This document shows, in pieces, positions 10,722 through 22,894 of a stretch of 64,000 nucleotides of DNA. Under the pieces are notes generated by a model, which worked only from the letters and a program-made list of their open reading frames with translations, had not been told where the DNA came from and did not search any database. The DNA is from Anthoceros angustus (Eukaryota; Streptophyta; Anthocerotopsida; Anthocerotales; Anthocerotaceae). The translations under genes were made by a program, and so were the position numbers. The stretch's first letter is position 1. Each line of letters opens with the position of its first letter. Location of the stretch: NCBI GenBank assembly GCA_010909165.1, contig VJWM01000107.1:310001-374000 (forward strand). The letters run 5' to 3'.

Positions 10722-11884
10722 CATTCCTCCATGCATGCCATATATAGTCCCCAGTTTTTTATGACCATTTCGTGACCCAAAAACAAGTGTTTGCAATGCG
10801 ATTTCTGAGTGGCCGATGACCAAGGAAGTGCCATGCCATGACAAGGTCATGGCCATCTTACAACCGCCATGAACCAAGGACAATGGTTCCCTTTCTCTCA
10901 AATAAAATTCTCCCTCCACCATGGTCCAAGGAAGGTGGGTGCAAGCCATTAGAATAATTGAAAACTCATGGCATGGAAGAAAACATGCCACGTCAAGGTC
11001 GTTTGAACGATGACGCTACTGCTCCATGCTTTTGAATAATCTATATCAACATCTACACCATTGTGCAAGGACGGTGGTGGCACGTGAGAGCCATTCAAGC
11101 AAACTAAATGCCCCTTTCATTATGCCATGAATGAAGGACCGTCTATGTGAATTTGCCATATATGCCAATTCCGTTCTCCTAGATAATGATGTCCATCGCT
11201 CGAGACTCCCATTCGCTCTCCACCAATCATGCGTCACATGGCGTAACGATAATGTATTCACGCCTCGGCACCATGCTAGGGTGACGGCTCGACGTCACTA
11301 TGGCCGCACCGCCGCAAAGGATTTCCAGCCCTTAGGAGACATGAAAACAAACTTCGGCCTCTATGGCGTGGCGCATTTCACACTCATTGCATTTACCAAA
11401 GAATCCATCATTGGTCGACGCCATCAAACCCGCCATGTTTGGTTTGTCACATGTAAGGAATAGTTGAAATTCAAGATCCTCTCATCCGCAACCCGATGTG
11501 GCTGGGCACAAGTGGCAGAAGGTGGTGGTCCGCTTTAAATGTCACCACCTTGCCCATCGCTTCACGCTACTACCTTTCTCTTGGTCATCCTCGCAGCTGC
11601 GGGCGAGCCTGTCTTCGTGAAACATGCCACTGCGGGCGCTCCCTGCTACCTTATGCCATGTATGATGGACATGTTGACGATGTCGAGCTAGCTTCCGGAA
11701 ACCTAAATGGGCGTGGAGTGGTAGTTCGCACCACGAGGCGTGTGTTCATGTCTCCATCTTGGTGCACAACTAGAAATCATTGATGGCCATCAAGGATCCT
11801 TTGCAAAGGTTGGAGGCGGTGTCACCGCCTCATGGCGTGGAGAGCTGTCATCGTGGCTATCCTCGGGGACTTGCCATTCGGTGG
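10722..11884. other. no recognised gene; transposon flank
   Basis: The DNA on both sides of the CACTA element is rich in CATGCC and GGCCAT phrases, which suggests that it inserted into an older repeat. Short frames on both strands (11131-11463 and others) match no family known to me. Confidence 0.4.
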
Positions 11885-12380
11885 CGAGGTGGTTCCTTCC
11901 ACATGGTGCGGGCATGGTGTTCTGGTGACCACACACGGTATGGCTGGGGGGTTCGGTTGTGAGGCGCTGGATGTGAACACTTTTTTTTTGGCCCTGTTCG
12001 CCTACCTACAAGTCCATGCGTGCAGCCGAAAATGTTTGTGGAATCCGCATAAGTCAAAACCGCCACCTTCCGCTGCCTGACCTGTGTCTGTTTGTGGATC
12101 ATTGCAGAAGTGTGTGCACATTATTGTTGCTCGGTGGTGGTTCCTTCCACATGGTGCGGGCATGGTGTTCTGGTGACCACACACGGTATGGCTGGGGGGT
12201 TCGGCTGTGAGGCGCCGGATGTGAACACTTTTTTTTTGGCCCTGTTCGCCTACCTACAAGTCCATGCCTGCAGGCTAAAGTGTTTGTGGAATCCGCATAA
12301 GTCGAAACCGCCACCTTCCGCTGCCTGACCTGTGTCTGTTTGTGGATCATTGCATAAGTGTGTGCACATTATTGTTGCCT
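11885..12380. repeat. 248-bp tandem duplication
   Basis: Two adjacent copies with a period of exactly 248 bp, for example TTCCTTCCACATGGTGCGGG at 11893 and again at 12141. Each contains a run of eight or nine T bases. The copies are nearly identical, so the event is recent. The parallel frames in both copies are shadows. Confidence 0.9.
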
Positions 12381-15300
12381 GGTGGTGGAAACCGACGATG
12401 GCCATTAAGGACAAGGGCTGCAATTCCCTGTCAATGACGATGGCCATCGAGGATGATGGATGGGAGGTTGCTCTCCCCTCGTCGGCCATCAAGGACCTGG
12501 TATGGAGGGCCGTCGTCCCTTGGCTCTTGCCGTCTCTGGGGCACGGCAGTCGTCGTGTGAGCAGGGACGGTTTATACCTCACAATGTGGGGACATATGCT
12601 TACCGTAATTAAACATTGGGATGGGAAAGTCCTTCATCCTTGATCACTACTTGTACTTCCCATGTCACGCAATAAAACTCGATGACTGTCTTGTCTGGCG
12701 GAATGGATGGGTATGGTTTGGTGCCCGTCCATACCGCTGACCGACATGACAAGTCACCCTTGCGCACGCTACTCGAGTCACGCGTCTGAAAGTGGAATAA
12801 ATCATGTATGGTGATTGGTTTGCAGGTTATAGTCTATTGTCTCCTCCCTCCGGATGCACAAGGCAATCTTTGGTCGGAAGACGATGATTAATGGGCGATT
12901 GAGAGCGGCGCCATGTGGGCAATATAATACATCATGAGTAACGACAACAGAACCAATGGGACATGAAACTTGCTCCCAAGTCCGCAAGGTTGTGGTCGAA
13001 AATTGTTCGATTATGGGCAAGTAGCATGTGCACTCAGTCCCGCCAAGAGGAGTAAATGACAACCACCGGGCCTTTGCAAACAAAGCTTTTTCAAAATAGC
13101 AGCCTTGAATTCGGCTGGACTCATGGCATGGCACCTTTCACGAGAGGGAAGCCATTGCCTTGATGGCACGAAGGTGGTGGACAACCGTCTGGGGATGGGG
13201 AGTATGGCGAGGTGAAGCTTGCTAGAGTCACGTATGAAGGCGCGAACACCATAGCGACGGCGTCGCACGATGCACCGTATGGGTGGGGAGGATAAGGGAG
13301 CCAAATGGCCTCGGGCTATCTCGCTCATCCACCGCCCCAGGGGCGGTCTCCATTTAGACATCGGCGACGTGGAGAAGCGGCCTCCTCGTCGAAGACGGTC
13401 AGCGAGAGGTAAGAGGCGAGGGGCGACATGGCTGCCGAACCCAGACTTGATTTTGACGACTTTGAGACGTGGAACCTCCCAGCCCCGACGGATGCGGAGT
13501 TGGAGCACTGCGTGCAGGAATTGAAGGAAATAGATGAAGAGCTATTTCTGTTGGATGAGGTGGGTTTTCGCAGACTCGCGTTAACGGCAAGTGACGCTGG
13601 CAAAGTGTGCACACAATCTGAAGTTTGCAGGCCAGATGAGTGGGCATGGTGGACAAACGGGTAACACAGGTGCACCTGGCATGCTGGCATGCGTTCAAGC
13701 TTGGAGACAAGGGAAGGCAACCTTCGAGGGACGGGCGGTGGCAAGGATTGCTAGAAGGGAAAGGGTGGAAATCGTGAAAGGCGATAGTGGGGTTCTGCCC
13801 GAGTTCCTTCAGAGTAAGATAGGGAGTGTATGAAAAGATCCTAGAGGTTCGGCTATTGCAAGGAGAACAAGGAAATGACCATTTTGCTTAACGACATTGA
13901 ATTGAAGATGGATCCGATATGGTGGCCTTTCCGAGACGACGGAAGGAAGGGGTGGCAGGCAACGATGGTGCACGAGGTGGTGACATGGACGACGAGAGGC
14001 TATCAAGGAATGCAGATGGCGCGGAAGGGGGCTTGGGAGGAAGGAGGCCAGAGGGGGCGAGGGACAACGGGACTTTGAATGGGGGGAAAGGCGACGATGA
14101 ACAAGGAGCGGGAAGTGGAGACGGCGAGGCGCAGTCTTGAGGAAGCATGCAGGAGGGAGGCAGCAGAGGGGGGAACCGAGTGACAGTGTGGACATGTGGA
14201 CGATATTGTGGTGCCCGCGACACCACGATCGCCTAGGGTTGGTGGAAGCGCATGCCCGGATTGGGGTCAATGGAGGGCAACGAGGGTGTCGTGGGCAGCA
14301 AGCAAATAATGGAAAAGAGGTGGAGGGTGCCCGAGACCGCCAGTGACGGCCATGTATGGGAGGGTGGAGGCCTGGGATCGATGGAGTGACGACGCCGATG
14401 GAGGCGGAACAAGGTGTGTGGAGGCGGAGTCGGGTGGTGGAGCACGGAGGGGCAATCAACTGTCACTGTGAAGAAACACACTTGTGTGCACTATGGACAG
14501 CCAAAAATCGCAGGGGACTAGGAGGAGCGGGTGGCGGAGGACGACAAGAGTGGATCACCCAGCAGCCATGGTGGGCGGGGGCAAAAGGCGTGAACATGAG
14601 GCGATGTCGAGGGGAGAGAGAATGAAGGAGGACTAAGAGGGCAACATGCAGGTGCAGTTGATATCAACAAAGGCCAATGCATGATGGAGGCCGGGGGACA
14701 GACGGGGACGCAGAGAACATGGACGCAGCAGGAGGCAGGTCAAGAGGACGATGTGCCTAATTTCGTGCAGACACATACCTTGCAGCCTCGGATGCCGAGA
14801 GCATGGACTGCATAGTGGAGCCCTTGAGGCAACGCCACTGTGATAAAGGGTGGAGGCCGAAAGAGGAAAACGGGAGGAGGAGTAGAGGAGGCAGGAGGGA
14901 GGCAGGAGGGAGGCAGGAGGGAGGCAACGCCACTGTGAAGAAGGAGGACGGAAGAGGAAAATGTCCAGCAAGAAGGGCGTAAGAAAAGAGGAGGGACCGG
15001 AGGGAAGGTAAGGCAAATGGACAGCTGGGAAACCCATTAACGCTGGATAACTCATGACGCCATGCTGGTTTGTATGTGCAATGTGCCTAAGGCGGAGGGA
15101 AGCGGAGGAAGTGGCAAAGCTTGCACGCCAAACGCAAGTGGAGGGGAAGAAGAAAATTGCGAATCGAACGGGAGGGCGGAAGTTTCCTGTAGGTGCATAC
15201 GATGACGAGTAGGAAGTGCCTTACATGGAGGCAGAAAAGCATAAGCCAGCGCATACCAAATCTCCTCCGCACAGCACAATCTTGTAGGGGCATAACCTCA

Positions 15301-15420
15301 CAGTGATGCGTCACAATAAGGTGATAGGTGGGGACAATATCTTCTTGGGCGCCATGGCAGGAAGCCGATGGCTATTGTTGACGTGGGAAGGACAAACCGC
15401 AAGCCAGCATGCTATAAAGT
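12381..15420. other. no recognised gene; G-rich repeat-like DNA
   Basis: The plus strand is purine-rich from about 13,200 to 15,000, giving long Pro/Ser-rich frames on the minus strand that are compositional. One plus-strand frame (13428-13664, acidic, containing LDFDDFETWNLPAPTDAELE) looks more protein-like, but it is short and unrecognised. A small (GGAGGCA)-type minisatellite lies at 14887-14928. Confidence 0.4.
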
Positions 15421-15480
15421 AGGGGTATAAGGGCCGCTATTTACACGTATAGTAAATACAAAGTATCGTATCATGAATAT

Positions 15481-15508
15481 GTATGTACATTATGTACACA
15501 TGTATGTA
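15481..15508. repeat. 28-bp GTATGTAC-rich repeat, second copy at 17053
   Basis: An identical 28-base sequence occurs at 15481-15508 and 17053-17080. Its centre is the near-palindrome TGTACATTATGTACA. Related GTACATAC tracts occur near 59,700-59,960. Confidence 0.7.
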
Positions 15509-15739
15509 ATATACAAACTTATTTTATATGAAATTGAATACGCCGTATAGCACTTAGAATAATACATTACATTTATCACCGTAGACTACATGCATAGTAC
15601 AAGGATGTATTGATACGTATTTGTATATGGTCGTATTGAAGGGCGTATCGGTGGTAACTACCAAGTAAAACGTGGTATTTCAAAGGGCAAAAGTAAAAGG
15701 GCAATGGTGGATGGGGAGGAGGTTCGGTACCAAGCCTCC

Positions 15740-16005
15740 AAAAGTGTTACAAGACCTCTCTTGTAACACTTTAGATGTTGCATGCAATTTTGAGAGAGGG
15801 CAAAACCACCTCTCACTTCATCTTAACATAATTGCAACACCATTGCAACATGATTGCAACAACAGCCGTGGTATGGTTTCCAAGCCAAAGTGTAACAAGG
15901 GGCCAAAAAGTGTTACATGACCCCAAAATTGCAACATGAGTGTTACATCCAGGGGTCCAAATCTTAACATAAAGTGTAACATAGGGTGCCCATTTTTAGT
16001 AGGGA
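15740..16005. mobile_element. probable end of a second DNA transposon
   Basis: A cluster of short motifs in both orientations (AGTGTTAC, TTGTAACACT, ATTGCAACA, AAGTGTAAC) runs up to CATTTTTAGTAGGGA at 16005. Read inward from that end the terminus is TCCCTACTAAAAATGGGC. Subterminal motif clusters next to such a terminus resemble CACTA-like or MITE ends. The matching left end was not found, so the element may be truncated or the call may be wrong. Confidence 0.4.
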
Positions 16006-17885
16006 TATGTGAAATGACTACCGCTATTATTACGACACAAGCAGTGTCGCGAGAGAGAACTCACACAAAAGAGTCTAGCACAGGTCTAGTGATGAAGTGT
16101 TTGAGTACGCTTACGATGTTTTATCCCCTCATCCTTCCTTGAATCGTCGTGATGTCATCCCATGTATTAGAGGCATTGGATCGTCTTGGGTGAGTTTCAA
16201 AAGCACGAGATCAACTAGCTCTTCAGGCTAAGTGGCGGGGTGAAGTGTGTGGATGACTAGGTAGCACCCTTTGACGTACAACGTCTATAAGGGCTTGTGT
16301 GTGATCTATCCTTAAGAGATGGTGGGCTATTTGAATTGTTGTATTTGGTGTGCGTGTTATGTTTTAATTGCATTCTTCCTTCTACAACCGAGGGGTCTTC
16401 TCTTGTGAGACTCTAAACACCATACCATCTTTGAATATTCAGCATCCAATACTCAACTCCTTCCCAAGGGGAGCTGGTTTTTTATGAGAGTTTTTAACTC
16501 ATAAATTAAATCATAATTTCAAAATATATTGTTAAAGACTTTTGCATAACTTTCACCACAAAAAGGAGACTTTTACATACTCTTAAGAGTTCCATGGGTA
16601 AACATTTACGTATGTATGTACAAACATGTCTCCAAGTTCTCCTTAGATATCATAAAATTATGTTAGCTTTATTATTATATCAATGTTCTAATCAATACCA
16701 TATTAGAAAAGTGAGAAATACGGCGCCACCATAAATGCGGTAGCAGACGCGGACAAAACGGCATTGAATTGGTACCGAAGGGAGCCCGGAGACGGGGTCG
16801 TCGAGGCACGAGGACCACAAACGGGGGTGTGCGGCTCGGGGCGTGACGGAATGTGATGATGGGAGGAAAGGGGTTGTGGTGCTGGGCTGGCCACATAAGT
16901 GGGTCCGTTAGGGCCTGGGGAAGCCCGCATGATTGCGGTGGTGTGTAGAAGAAAAGCGGGCGACCTGAAGAGTGGGGAGTCTGGAGCGTCGAGACCCACC
17001 GTCGGCTTCGGCGTCCGGCGGCCGGCGTCCGGCGTCCGGCAGGAGCAGGTGCGTATGTACATTATGTACACATGTATGTAGTCTTCCCTGCCCTCTCCGG
17101 CCCCGCGGGTGGGCCGGGTTTGGACCCGGGACCCCCCGGAGCCCGGAGCCCGGAGCCCGGGGGCCGGAGGCCGGAACCCGGAGCCCGGAGTTCGAATCGC
17201 GAATCGCGAGTCGCAGAGCAGCAGATGAGGCAGAACCGCGCCAAAGCGGGCACGCCTAGCGAACAGCCCGCCACCGGCAGTGCGCCTCACTGCGCGCTCG
17301 CTTCCTTCGTTGTTGCTGCTCGCGGGCAGGGAACGGGAGGAGTCGGCCGTGTCCGCGACTCGCTCGTGCTGGGCTCGCGCTGGCCGCAGGATCGGGCCGC
17401 GAAGGCCGCGCTGTCCGCGATGCCCGCGATGCTCGCGCCGCGCTGAGCCCTGCCAGCTCGAGCTCACGATGCGGCAGGACTGGAGCTCTGGGCTGGAGCT
17501 GCCGCGGCGGGAGGGATAGCGACCTACCTTAGCTAGGGCTGCTCCCGCGTCTTGGATTGCGGCAGAAGGCCCTGCCACCTTCTTGCGCGGATGCGCTGCC
17601 CGCTGCCGCATTTGCGTGCGCAATTTGGCCGCCGCGGCTTCAATGCGCGCGCTGCCGGGAGGTAGATCGGCGGCGTGCGTCTCGGCCCCGGCCCGCAGCT
17701 GCCGTGCTGCTGCCGTGCTAGGGTGATGGTGGGAAGGAGGACGCGGGGCGCGGCGGCCGCCATGGAGTGCAGATCTTTGCGCAGGGGTGGCTGGAGGGAC
17801 TGAGTGCTCTGCTGCTGCGGTTTGCGGTTTGGGGTTTGGGGAAGGGGGTTAGAAGGAGGGGGAGGGGGAGGGGGAAGGGGAACAC
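16006..17885. other. intergenic; GC-rich repeats upstream of the E3 ligase gene
   Basis: 16,006-16,700 is AT-rich with no gene seen. 17,000-17,215 has short GC repeats (GTCCGGC, GGAGCCC, GAATCGC). Long Arg/Pro-rich frames on both strands here follow from that composition. The stretch 17,730-17,885 just before the ATG, with G-runs and GGTTTGGGGTTTGGGG, is probably leader or core promoter. Confidence 0.4.
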
Positions 17886-19039
17886 ATGGCACCAGGAAGC
17901 ACTTGTCACGAAATTCCCAAATCACCTGTGAGGGACGATGACAGCCCGCCCGGGGTGTCGGATACCGAGAGCACCATCACCACGGAGCGGGCGGAGAGGA
18001 CTCCCAAATCGGCATCGGCTCCCTCGGCGCCGGGGAAGGCTGGCCTTACGCCCGCCAGCAGCGTGCACGAGCTGCTGGAGTGTCCTGTGTGCACCAATTC
18101 CATGTACCCGCCTATACATCAGGTCGGTGGTGAGGGTTGGGATGTGGATGAGTATGAGGATGCTCATGTGCTGATGCTGGATGTGGGACTGATGTGGAGT
18201 ACGTGTGTGTGTGCAGTGTCCTAATGGCCACACCCTGTGCTCGAGCTGCAAGTCGAGGGTGCACAACCGGTGCCCCACCTGCAGATATGAGCTGGGGAAC
18301 ATTAGATGCCTGGCGCTGGAGAAGGTGGCAGAGTCGCTGGAGCTGCCCTGCAGGTATCAGAGCCTGGGCTGCCCGGATATTTTCCCCTATTACAGCAAGC
18401 TGAAGCATGAAGCCCAGTGCACGTTCCGGCCGTATAATTGTCCCTACGCTGGATCCGAGTGTTCCGTGACGGGGGATATTGCGTCCTTGGTGGCGCATTT
18501 GAGGGATGAGCACAAGGTGGATATGCACAACGGCTGCACTTTCAATCACCGCTATGTCAAGTCCAATCCTCAGGAGGTGGAAAATGCCACCTGGATGCTG
18601 ACTGTGAGTATCAAGCGAGCAGCGCACTGGTTTTTGTGTTTTTGTGAAGTTCGTCTCGTCAGGTGTTGGTGGCGGTAGGGTTTCTGATGATGGTGTCTCA
18701 TCTCCGTCTCGCATGCAGGTGTTCAACTGCTTCGGCCAGCATTTCTGTCTGCACTTTGAAGCCTTCCAGCTCGGGATGGCTCCGGTCTACATGGCATTTC
18801 TACGGTTTATGGGCGATGACAACGAAGCCAAGAACTTCAGCTACAGCCTGGAGGTCGGAGCCAACGGCAGGAAGCTCAGTTGGCAGGGCGTGCCCAGGAG
18901 CATTCGAGACAGCCACAGGAAAGTCCGGGACAGCCACGACGGGCTCATAATTCAGAGAAACATGGCTCTCTTCTTCTCAGGTGGGGATCGGAAGGAGCTG
19001 AAGCTAAGGGTGACCGGACGCATATGGAAAGAGCAATAG
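17886..19039 (+). CDS. SINA/SIAH-type RING E3 ubiquitin ligase
   Basis: Three exons, 17886-18122, 18217-18603 and 18719-19039, join in phase to give 314 residues, the usual length for plant SINAT proteins. After a Ser/Thr/Pro-rich N-terminus, a C3HC4 RING starts at Cys66 (ECPVC), is split by intron 1 after PPIHQ, and continues CPNGHTLCSSCKSRVHNRCP. The SINA zinc finger (C..C..H..H around CRYQSLGCPDIF and LKHEAQC) and the beta-sandwich dimerisation/substrate domain follow, to the end (...LRVTGRIWKEQ). The family transfers ubiquitin to bound substrates. Plant members act in auxin and light signalling and in control of autophagy. The introns begin GTCGGT and GTGAGT and end in CAG. The start is the first ATG in the frame. 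The substrate cannot be read from sequence. Confidence 0.95.
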
Positions 19040-20124
19040 CAGGGCGGTGGCATGGACGCAAGAGCAGAAGCCAGAAGCAGCAGGTGTGACCATATCCGTA
19101 CGAAGGCTCGCCCCCCTCATCTCATTTTGGATGTCAGTTAGTGACAGATCCAGTGACTTGTTTTGCATGCAGCAATGAATGTGAGGAGCGCATGCAATTG
19201 CCCTACGTCTGTTCACCGCGTCATTGTCATTTTCACCTTCCTTCCCTTCTCTTGGGCTGGGAGTCGAATGTGTATACATATTTGTTAGGAAAGCTGCAGG
19301 TTGGGAGAGTTTCCACAGAAGGTGTTACTTGAATGTGTATCTTGCAGCGTGCTTGTCGGGTCGAATAGGGGCAACTTCAGATTCACACAAGACGAACAGA
19401 ACACAACAAAACAGGTGAAGCTTGCTCGCTTTACCACTTGTCAGCGATGGAATGGAATCGGACGATCACAAGGCCAGAGCTATGACTTTATCGGGGTAAT
19501 AAACTTACCACACTTTTCCTCCAGCGCTTTGTGTGGTGAGAGAAGGAGCAGTCCTATTATTGTGCCGCTCCTGGCGATGCCTGCGATGCAGAGATGATAA
19601 AAGACTGACAGCGCGGGGGTCCACTCCTCTGCCGCTTCCAGAAACCGTCCAGAAGCGATGCGGAAAGGGCAATGGGTTGCGCTGGAAGGTGGCTGGATCT
19701 TGTCTGATTCACGTGACCGGCGCTCCGCAACAGCTGTGAGGTAGCTGGTGCCTACAGGGCACGCATGCCTGCGAATTCTCGTCTCACGGAGAACGACTCC
19801 TCCTCTGTGTGTACACCTCTCCTGTAGGCTCTCCATGGCTTTCGCTCGGTGCATACCACGCTGCGGTACATGTACAGACTGCTCCGTTCTGCCCCGCCTT
19901 GCCTTGTTGACTCCTCTCCCGACCCCACTGTCCTTATAATAATCTGGTCAAAAGATTGCGTTTGCATCCGTCCTGTGTAGCCTGATTGTTATACAGTGCA
20001 AGGATCTCGAGATGTATGTGACTCTCTTCTTCATTCTGTTATTTCAACACAGACAATTGGGTTTCACGTCCTACACCTCACATGCTCGGCATGACCCATG
20101 TACACATTGAAGTGCTGGAAGATT
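19040..20124. other. convergent 3' flanks
   Basis: Between the stop of the E3 ligase gene (+) and the stop of VPS26C (-). It should hold both 3' untranslated regions. No coding exon was found on either strand. Confidence 0.5.
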
Positions 20125-22207
20125 CTACCGAAACAGACGCAGTGGAATGGTTTCTGTCGCCACCTGCAGGAACAAGAGAGAGGGAATCGAACTCAGTCAG
20201 TTCTTCTCCGTGGATTGGAGAAAGAAACCCAAGTTGCTCTGAGATGAAATGGAAGATGAACAGTGAACGTACCCATTGTCTGGTTAACTGGACGTCGATC
20301 TGGGAAGAATGTTTTGCAAGGGCAGAATCGAATGTGACCACGATTGACATCTCGAACTCCAAGGAAAATGATCTGCAGTTGTTGGGAAGGGAAGGAAAGC
20401 TTCCGTTCAGACAAGTTTGAAAGCAGAAACGAGGATGCAACCAGTTCCTGGAGCTACGTCATACCCTGCAGACAGGGTCGGACAGGTGAATAGTCGGGGC
20501 AGCACTATGTGGATCGGCATCACTAAGCCTCGACAGACATCCCCATCTGCAATCTGTGATATGGAGAACAACGCACAAGAGATGAGAGAAGGATGCAAGC
20601 ATGCCACAGTTGTGTACCAGTGAGGTGTAGGCATGGGGAGAGCCTTACTTGAGTGGTTTGAATCTCTGAGCTCTCTGTAGCCATACGCTCACCGGCTGCA
20701 ACAGACTCGATGCGGATAAGTTGTATGTCGATAGATAGGATTGGCACTGCTGAGTGTTCAACTCTTAGCTCTCCGGAAACAGGTTCTGTGAGCAGACACT
20801 GGGTAGCGATGTTGCCACTGATCCGAAATCCTCCTGTTCACATTGGTTAATGCAGCATTCAGAATGCTTGCAACCAAGATTTCTTGCGTGGGTCGAGTGT
20901 GTGACAAGGATGGAGCATGGTTGCCCACCTGCACGAATGGCTGGTAGAAGAGAGTGATGCTGAGTGTCCTGAGTGATGATGAACGTCACAGACTCTGATG
21001 GCATTGAGCGAGGCACCTTTTCTGCAGCCGAAACAAAGGAGCAGTGGAGCCATTAGGCAGGGAAGGTATCTAGGTGTGAGACATTTGGCAGGGAAAAGAT
21101 GAGTCCGTTTATCTAACCTTTTCGCCCTTCGACAATGAACTCTGCACTTGCAGAAAGAGCCTTTTGAAGATATCCCCTTAGCACTTCCGCCGTGATCGTA
21201 TACTGGAAAATAAACCCAAGTGTGGCAACCATGGAAGTTGGCAGTTGGGCCAACTTGCAGGAATGTATGCTCAAGCACTATCTGCTCTTCAACAGCAAAA
21301 TGCACCATCACAAGCTGGCTTGCTGAGTTTCGAGTTGGACCTGAATGTTTACATATGCACCGTGGTATGTCTCATACAGGGTCTCAGCGATAACACCCTT
21401 GGGCTGGTCCAACGAGATGTGAAAAGGGAGCTGCACTTCCATCAAAACAGTTTCTTTGGTAGCAAGGAACCACCTAATATGCGTCCTTATAGAACATCAG
21501 TGAGAAAGGCTTGAAAGTATTTGGAACCTCCACTCTTCCAACGGGTAACTTCCCGGCTGGAGTGATGTCAATAGTCTTGTTCCTGCAAACCCCAAAACAG
21601 TTTCCCGAGAGGCTTCAGCGAAAGACTTCTTTGATCCACCAATTCCATATCATATGGACGAAGCATTAGCACTCACATGAGCTGAATAGGCTTCACGGAA
21701 TTGTACAGAGCTTCGAAAACTCCCACTGATCTTGCACTCAACTGGCAGAAGCACAGCCAGACGAGATGAACCCTCTTGTCAGGGGTTCTTCAGGTAGCAG
21801 CGACATACTTCAAAGTTTCCTCACTGCTATACCTGCAGCATGATGGTGCCAACGGCAGAGAGCCTGATGCCCTGATGCGAGAGACTGCTCGGGGATGTAA
21901 TAACAATTATGCCATCTACCACATCCTGCACACAGCACGACAAGCTCAAAACGCAGCAACAACCCACAACAACCACGTAACCTTTCCAGGACTGTTCGAG
22001 CAATTTTCAAAATCCCTGCTAAATTGGCAACCTCCTTTCCAGGCCTCGAGCAATTTTCACAATCCCTGCCAAACTGTTAAACCTCCGCTTTCTAGCAGGC
22101 TCATATAAACTAGCAGCAAATGAAGGCAATCTCCAGAAGGGATGGTGCGGACTCACCACCGGCCGGTAGATGCGATCTAGGCGGGTTAACTTGACATCGA
22201 CAGCCAT
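20125..22207 (-). CDS. VPS26C: VPS26C (DSCR3-like) endosomal recycling subunit
   Basis: Eleven small exons, in gene order 22157-22207, 21833-21925, 21677-21741, 21528-21582, 21341-21430, 21118-21202, 20929-21021, 20649-20833, 20465-20553, 20273-20372 and 20125-20163. They total 945 bases in one unbroken frame of 314 codons plus stop. All junctions are GT-AG and phases agree. Diagnostic arrestin-fold stretches are MAVDVKLTRLDRIYRPV, VFEALYNSVKPIQLM, ETLYETYHGAYVNIQ, ITQDTQHHSLLPAIRAG, then DGDVCRG and the C-terminal TETIPLRLFR. The family is a paralogue of the retromer subunit VPS26. In animals DSCR3/VPS26C is part of retriever, and in Arabidopsis it works with VPS35 and VPS29 and affects root-hair growth. 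The longest exon is only 185 bases, so simple ORF calling misses this gene. Confidence 0.93.
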
Positions 22208-22894
22208 GGCTCAGGACAGCGAGTCCCTGGAGGAAAGGTGGCGGCCGTGCAAACGCCACTCACCTGTTCAGCCAACTACTCACCTGTTCAGAGACTCAAT
22301 TATGGTTAGCTGTAAGAAGAGCAAGTGAATTTTCTTACCGGAAGTCAAACGTTGACGCAAAGACACGGAGAGAGAATCGGCAGGGGCTGGATGACAAGCC
22401 TACGGGATGTGATTTGCTCCAAGAATCTTGCCTTTTCCCTGAACTGGGTCCCTCAGATCCCCTCCGATTCCACACATTCTCAGTTTGATCCAAGGCTCGG
22501 GATGCGCTTCCCTCTACCACTTGCGTGCTTCCTGTGGCTCTGCTGAATTGCTTGATTCCGGCTCTTGTTGCGTGCGTGTCAGGATGTCTGTAGGATGTGA
22601 TCGAAATCCGGCCAAGTAGCTTGCCCGAGGAGGGTCCTGTGCGAGAGAGTGGTTGGGGCAGTAGCTCGTCAAGCTTTCAAGGTCGGGCTCTTCCGTGGTA
22701 GGGGGACGGTCGAGCTCGTCATGGATATACTGTTCGTGAATTCTGTTGATCTTAGTCTCAAGCTAGGATACTTTCGGAGGTTTGTGCGATAAGGATGAAT
22801 TCCCAAGGATCGTTTGATTTGCATGAGTCATTCCTAGGAAGAACATAGTTTTGTCGTGTGAAGGTGAGCAAGGAAGCAGTTTTGCTTTCGCAAC
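22208..22894. promoter_or_regulatory. shared upstream region of VPS26C and CtpA
   Basis: The 687 bases between the two divergent start codons must hold both 5' leaders and promoters. ACTCACCTGTTCAG occurs twice in tandem near 22258 and 22278. No clear TATA box was picked out. Confidence 0.4.

Noticed and set aside
16703-17623. Minus-strand frame of 306 codons, Arg/Pro/Ser-rich
   Set aside because: It crosses GC-rich short repeats, other frames on both strands are open over the same bases, and no motif is present.
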